This document shows positions 60,924-64,000 of a stretch of 64,000 nt of DNA, in pieces. Numbering within the stretch: the stretch's first letter is position 1; the number at the start of each line of letters is the position of its first letter. The stretch comes from an uncultured Myxococcales bacterium (lineage in GTDB: Bacteria; Myxococcota_A; UBA9042). The position numbers and the translations under genes were made by a program. The notes beneath the pieces were generated by a model that worked only from the letters and a program-made list of their open reading frames with translations, had not been told where the DNA came from and did no database searches. The DNA lies in the NCBI GenBank assembly GCA_903919145.1, contig CAIXGW010000041.1, forward strand, positions 1 through 64,000. Direction: 5' to 3'.

Positions 60924-61319
60924 CTACAGTTGGGCGATGCTCATGCGGTCGAGCACCATCATGACTTCGCGATGCAGGGTATCCAGCGGGTGGCGGATGT
61001 CACAGCTCTCAAAGCGGTTGCACTCCAGCAGGCCCTCGCGGCAGGGCGCCAGGGTGGCGTCGCCGTCCAGGACCCGCACTACTTCGGCCACACTGATCAG
61101 CTCTGGCAGCCGTGCCAAGCGATAACCGCCTGACTTTCCAAGTATGGACTCGACCAAGCCCGCCTGGGCCAGCCGCGCCAGCACCTTGGGGGTCAAATCG
61201 GCCGGCAGGCCATGGCGCACCGCCAGCTCGCGGGCTGACAGCGCGTCGTCGACGCCGAGCTCGCGCAGGGCCTTGAGCGCTACCAAGCCATAATCCGATC
61301 TGCGAGACAAGCGAATCAT
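60924..61319 (-). CDS. iscR: Rrf2-family regulator IscR
   Basis: A 131-residue Rrf2 protein. The winged helix starts [18 protein letters not shown], with [23 protein letters not shown] and KSGGYRLAR. The cluster-binding cysteines lie in [20 protein letters not shown], spaced CX6CX5C (E. coli IscR has CX5CX5C). The start is the ATG at 61319. As first gene of the isc operon it should repress isc when holding a [2Fe-2S] cluster; the operator at 61410 fits this. Divergent from mrp. Confidence 0.92.
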   Translation of the reverse strand: MIRLSRRSDYGLVALKALRELGVDDALSARELAVRHGLPADLTPKVLARLAQAGLVESILGKSGGYRLARLPELISVAEVVRVLDGDATLAPCREGLLECNRFESCDIRHPLDTLHREVMMVLDRMSIAQL

Positions 61320-61409
61320 GCTGTTCCGTCGCCTTGGCGCTGCGCCTTGCTGCAGGTCCGCCGCGATCACCGTCCGTAGACGGCTTTGGTCACCCCGTTC
61401 GCCAAGTGC

Positions 61410-61424
61410 GACCAGGTTAGTCCG
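61410..61424. promoter_or_regulatory. IscR-type operator candidate at the isc promoter
   Basis: On the minus strand CGGACTAACCTGGTC follows the isc -10 box directly, so it covers the likely transcription start. It shares CGGACTA...TGGTC with the sodB operator at 50342, with the same 3-bp centre spacing. Confidence 0.55.
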
Positions 61425-61453
61425 AGTTTAGGACCGCTGCGCCGCCCTGTCAA
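61425..61453 (-). promoter_or_regulatory. sigma-70-type promoter for the isc operon
   Basis: On the minus strand TTGACA (61453-61448), 17-bp spacer, TAAACT (61430-61425). Perfect -35 and 4/6 -10. Confidence 0.6.
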
Positions 61454-61572
61454 TCCGCAATCGGTTTTGCCAGTGGAATTCCGTTGTCATTCTGTGGCGC
61501 TGGGGGCGCCGCTGTCGTCGCTCGCCGCCGCTGCCAATGCTCAATCGCGGCGCTGGGTCTGGTCAGAAGCGA

Positions 61573-61602
61573 TTGACATCGGCAGGGCGACCGCCCTATA
61601 TG
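61573..61602 (+). promoter_or_regulatory. sigma-70-type promoter for mrp
   Basis: TTGACA, 18-bp spacer, TATATG, about 43 bp before the mrp start. Confidence 0.5.
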
Positions 61603-61644
61603 CCGGCTGCCACGGCGCGGTTTCGCCGTCTTTCGGACTCGACT

Positions 61645-62544
61645 ATGGCCCACGATCCCAGCCACGCTCCCGCTGCCCCCAACGCCGTGCCCGGCATCCG
61701 CTGCATCCTCGGCATTGGCGCCGGCAAGGGCGGCGTCGGCAAATCCACTGTTGCCACCAATCTCGCCGTCGCCCTGGCCCAAAGCGGTGCCCGCGTCGGC
61801 CTGCTAGACGCCGACATCTACGGACCCAGCGTGCCGATCATGCTCGGCCTGCGCGGCGCCAAGCCCGCTGTCAACGCCGAGCGCAAGATCATCCCAGCGG
61901 TGGCCCACGGCATCCAGACGGTCTCCATGGGCTTTATGGTTCAGGAAGACATGGCGGTGGCCTGGCGCGGCCCAATGGTCGGCCGGGCTGTCACCCAGTT
62001 CATCCAGGACGTCGCCTGGGGCGAGCTCGACTACCTGATCGTCGACCTGCCGCCTGGAACCGGAGACATTCTCATGTCTTTTGCCCAGGCGGTGCCAATG
62101 ACGGCCGCGCTGGTGGTGTCGACCCCGCAAGACGTGGCTTTTGCCGACGTGCTGCGCGCGGTGCGCATGTTCTCGATGCTGCACGTGCCGCTGGTCGGCC
62201 TGGTAGAGAACATGTCGAGCTTTCTGTGCCCGGATAACGGCAAGGAATACTTGATCTTTGGCCCGTCCAACAGCCCGGCGCACTGCAAGACCCACGGCCT
62301 GGAGTTTCTGGGCGCCCTGCCCATCGAGCTGCAGGTGTCGCCCTCTGCCGATGCTGGTCTGCCGATCGTTGTCGCCGAGCCCAAGTCGCGCCTGGCAGGC
62401 CTTTACCGCGACCTGGCGGTGCGCCTGGCCGGCATGCTCGACGCGCTGGTCGCCAAAGAGACGGCGCAAGCCGGCCTGGGTCAAGACTTCTTTACCAAGC
62501 CCGCCGCCGCGCCCGCGCAGGTCGTCCACGAGTACAAGCCCTAG
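61645..62544 (+). CDS. mrp: Mrp/NBP35-family P-loop ATPase
   Basis: A 299-residue Fe-S carrier ATPase. Deviant Walker A: GAGKGGVGKSTVATNLAVAL; then LLDADIYGPSVPIMLGL, VAWRGPMVGRAVTQFI and YLIVDLPPGTGDILMSFAQ. The start at 61645 begins MAHDPSHAP. There is no N-terminal DUF59 domain. The usual cluster motif CPxC after ENMS reads ENMSSFLCPDNGKEYLIFG: the second cysteine is Asn, which would disrupt a bridging cluster as normally described. A Cys in PAHCKTHG is nearby. Divergent from iscR and logically linked to Fe-S delivery. Confidence 0.88.
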   Translation: MAHDPSHAPAAPNAVPGIRCILGIGAGKGGVGKSTVATNLAVALAQSGARVGLLDADIYGPSVPIMLGLRGAKPAVNAERKIIPAVAHGIQTVSMGFMVQEDMAVAWRGPMVGRAVTQFIQDVAWGELDYLIVDLPPGTGDILMSFAQAVPMTAALVVSTPQDVAFADVLRAVRMFSMLHVPLVGLVENMSSFLCPDNGKEYLIFGPSNSPAHCKTHGLEFLGALPIELQVSPSADAGLPIVVAEPKSRLAGLYRDLAVRLAGMLDALVAKETAQAGLGQDFFTKPAAAPAQVVHEYKP

Positions 62545-62546
62545 AG

Positions 62547-62685
62547 CACCGACCAGGAACCTGGTTTCTGATCGAGAGGTTCTTTGCTTGATGGGTCGCC
62601 CGGCGCGCCCCAGCTCTCGCGCCGGCTTCACTGCCGGCCGTGCGGCTGGCTAAGGCCGGCTTGGGATTGCCCCCAAGCCCCCTTG
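62547..62685. terminator. possible hairpins between mrp and PBP genes
   Basis: ACCAGG-AA-CCTGGTTTC just after the mrp stop, and GCTTGGG-ATTGCC-CCCAAGC further on. The stems are clean, but there is no long T-run. Confidence 0.35.
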
Positions 62686-62716
62686 GGCCAGTTTCCGCGC
62701 GGGCTAGCCCGGCGAC

Positions 62717-64000
62717 CTACTCTACAGCTTCGTCATCGACTTGCTGACGCGCCTTGGGGGGCCGGGGCACCGGCAGCTCTTGGGGCTGCGCTGACACAGG
62801 CTCGGGAGCCAGCTCCTTGTCTTCCAGATCGCTGGCGCCAGCCTCGACGTCGCCCACCGGGGCCGGCAGATTGGCCACTGGCCCGGCCAGCACATGCGGC
62901 AGGCGCGGCAGCGGGGTTGCCGGCACCGCGGCCAGGCCCTGCTTGAAGAACTGTGCAAAAATCGGTACGGCAAGTGCGCCACCGGTGCCTTTGGGCATTT
63001 CTTTGCGGTCGTCGTAGCCTACCCAGACGCCGGCCACCAGATCGGCTGAGAAGCCAACAAACCACGCGTCGCGCCCGCCGTTGCTGGTGCCGGTCTTGCC
63101 TGCTACCGGTCGGCCGGCTTGCTGGGCGTCCTTGCCCGAGCCCTTGCGCACCACTTCGCCCAGCATGTCGACCAGCTGCCTGGCCACCGGCTCGGCCACC
63201 ACCAGCCGCCCCTCGCCGCGCTGCGCCAGAAACAGGTCCTTGCCGGTGCGGTCGACAATCCGCGTGACGATGATCGGCTCAGCGCCGCGGCCACCTGATG
63301 CCAAGGTCGCGTAGGCATTGGTCAGTTCCATGGGAGTCACAGAGCTCGCGCCCAGAGCCAGCGGCAGGCCCGGGGTCAGCGGGCTCTTGATCCCGGCCCG
63401 CGCAGCCAAGTCAGCGATCTTCTCTGGCCCGACCCGCGCCCCCACCTCGACCGCGATCGAGTTGATAGAGAAGGCCAGTGCGTCCCGCAGGCTGTAGCTG
63501 CGGCCGTCGTACGTCCCAGAGAAGTTGCGCGGTGTCCATCCCCGCCCGCCAACCGTAAACGTGCGTTTCTCATCGCGCAGTTCTGAGTCGGCGGTAAACA
63601 AGCCGGCCTCAATGGCCGCGCCGTAGGCAAAGGTCTTGAACGTGGAGCCAGGCTGGCGCAACGCCCGTGTCCTGTCGTAGGGGTGCAGGTCAAAATCGTC
63701 GCCGCCGACCAGCGCCCGCACCAGCCGCGTCTTGGGCTCCAGCGCCACCAACGCCGCCTGCGGGCCAAATTCTGGAGAGAGCAACAGGCCTTTCTCGTCA
63801 TGGTCGCGAACGGAGACCCGCAGAAGGTCGCCGCGCCGGTAGGTCAACGGCCCCGCGGGTGGCGCCTCGACCTCTTTGTCTTTGCCGACCTTAACCTCTC
63901 TTGGGGCATCGCGACCGGCTTGGTAGCGCGCTAGAGCCGTCTTGGGCAAGCGCCCCTCTACCGCACCCAGACTGACTTGGTAAAAGTGCGGGTCGGCGTT
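62717..64000 (-). CDS. class A penicillin-binding protein (PBP1A-like), C-terminal part
   Basis: The minus-strand frame is open to the window edge (the codons upstream of the ORF-track TTG read DPHFYQVSLGAVEGR), so the gene continues beyond 64000 and only about 427 residues are visible. The transpeptidase motifs are all present: GSTFK (SxxK), AFSINSIAVEVG (SxN) and GKTGTSNGGRDAWFVG (KTG). The preceding VALEPKTRLVRALVGGDDFD is the usual beta-strand block before the SxxK. The glycosyltransferase domain would lie upstream. The tail is acidic and Pro-rich (EGP-like). Builds and cross-links peptidoglycan. Confidence 0.9.
   Translation of the reverse strand, partial: NADPHFYQVSLGAVEGRLPKTALARYQAGRDAPREVKVGKDKEVEAPPAGPLTYRRGDLLRVSVRDHDEKGLLLSPEFGPQAALVALEPKTRLVRALVGGDDFDLHPYDRTRALRQPGSTFKTFAYGAAIEAGLFTADSELRDEKRTFTVGGRGWTPRNFSGTYDGRSYSLRDALAFSINSIAVEVGARVGPEKIADLAARAGIKSPLTPGLPLALGASSVTPMELTNAYATLASGGRGAEPIIVTRIVDRTGKDLFLAQRGEGRLVVAEPVARQLVDMLGEVVRKGSGKDAQQAGRPVAGKTGTSNGGRDAWFVGFSADLVAGVWVGYDDRKEMPKGTGGALAVPIFAQFFKQGLAAVPATPLPRLPHVLAGPVANLPAPVGDVEAGASDLEDKELAPEPVSAQPQELPVPRPPKARQQVDDEAVE

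Larger units (their letters stand above)
61320..61644. other. divergent regulatory region between iscR and mrp
   Basis: 325 bp without a gene. Holds the isc promoter and operator, and the mrp promoter. Confidence 0.7.

Overview
The window is GC-rich (roughly two thirds G+C by eye), densely packed, chromosomal DNA. It most resembles a myxobacterium-like (Myxococcota or related deltaproteobacterial) genome. The clues are a secreted protein ending in a MYXO-CTERM-like tail (Cys, hydrophobic stretch, RRRR), several lipoproteins with Asp/Ala-rich or Cys-rich bodies, a eukaryote-type PFK-2/FBPase-2, and a TerY-type kinase/phosphatase/VWA triad. Family-level placement is inference. I saw no tRNA, rRNA, CRISPR array or prophage. 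The only transposase is a REP-associated (Y1, HUH) enzyme.

Layout. 0-3.9 kb: the 3' part of a TldD/PmbA-type protein, a small exported protein, and a REP-associated tyrosine transposase surrounded by REP-like palindromes, one of them inside its own reading frame. 3.9-11.6 kb (minus strand): a TMTC-like membrane protein translationally coupled to a NodU/CmcH carbamoyltransferase, arsM with its own promoter and operator-like palindrome, an acyltransferase-3 protein and a Cys-rich lipoprotein. 11.8-16.4 kb (minus): lipid genes, namely a PlsB-like acyltransferase overlapping a GpsA-like protein that has lost its catalytic lysines, then a long-chain acyl-CoA synthetase. 16.5-20.3 kb: VF530-family protein, a small lipoprotein, and a large Cys-rich repeat protein with a C39-like peptidase domain. 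20.7-24.9 kb: a four-gene block with a DUF350-like membrane protein and a glutathionylspermidine-synthase-like ATP-grasp enzyme. 25-33.7 kb: lipoprotein, an unusual fusion carrying an internal pilin-like module, GMC oxidoreductase and membrane metallophosphoesterase. 33.7-40.8 kb: zinc-ribbon protein, dnaB, UDP-glucose dehydrogenase, OPT transporter, TrkA-type potassium channel. 40.8-44.1 kb: bifunctional PFK-2/FBPase-2, a 76-residue winged-helix-like protein, an M24 peptidase. 44.1-47.7 kb: kinase, PP2C and VWA genes with overlapping ends (TerY-P-type triad). 47.8-53.1 kb: PhnD-like lipoprotein overlapping a diguanylate cyclase, sodB, SGNH hydrolase, HPF-like protein. 53.3-55.0 kb: lipoprotein with identical 15-bp tandem repeats. 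55-61.3 kb (minus): an iscR-iscS-iscU-iscA-hscB-hscA operon with a radical SAM gene appended. 61.6-64 kb: an Mrp-type ATPase and the C-terminal part of a class A penicillin-binding protein.

Cross-cutting structure. Two dispersed repeat families were found by eye. (A) A REP family built on GACAGTCCCCTAGGCAATGTC plus a TGATCCATGAA tail, clustered at the transposase with single copies near 16.45 and 37.5 kb. (B) A roughly 60-145 bp palindromic element whose GCTAG(T/G)(A/G)CCC edge supplies the TAG stop codon of three unrelated genes (gpsA-like, VF530, winged-helix). A fourth copy lies in frame within the SGNH hydrolase gene. Regulation: the isc promoter and the sodB promoter share CGGACTANNNTGGTC, close to the IscR type-1 consensus, which predicts a common Fe-S/redox regulon.
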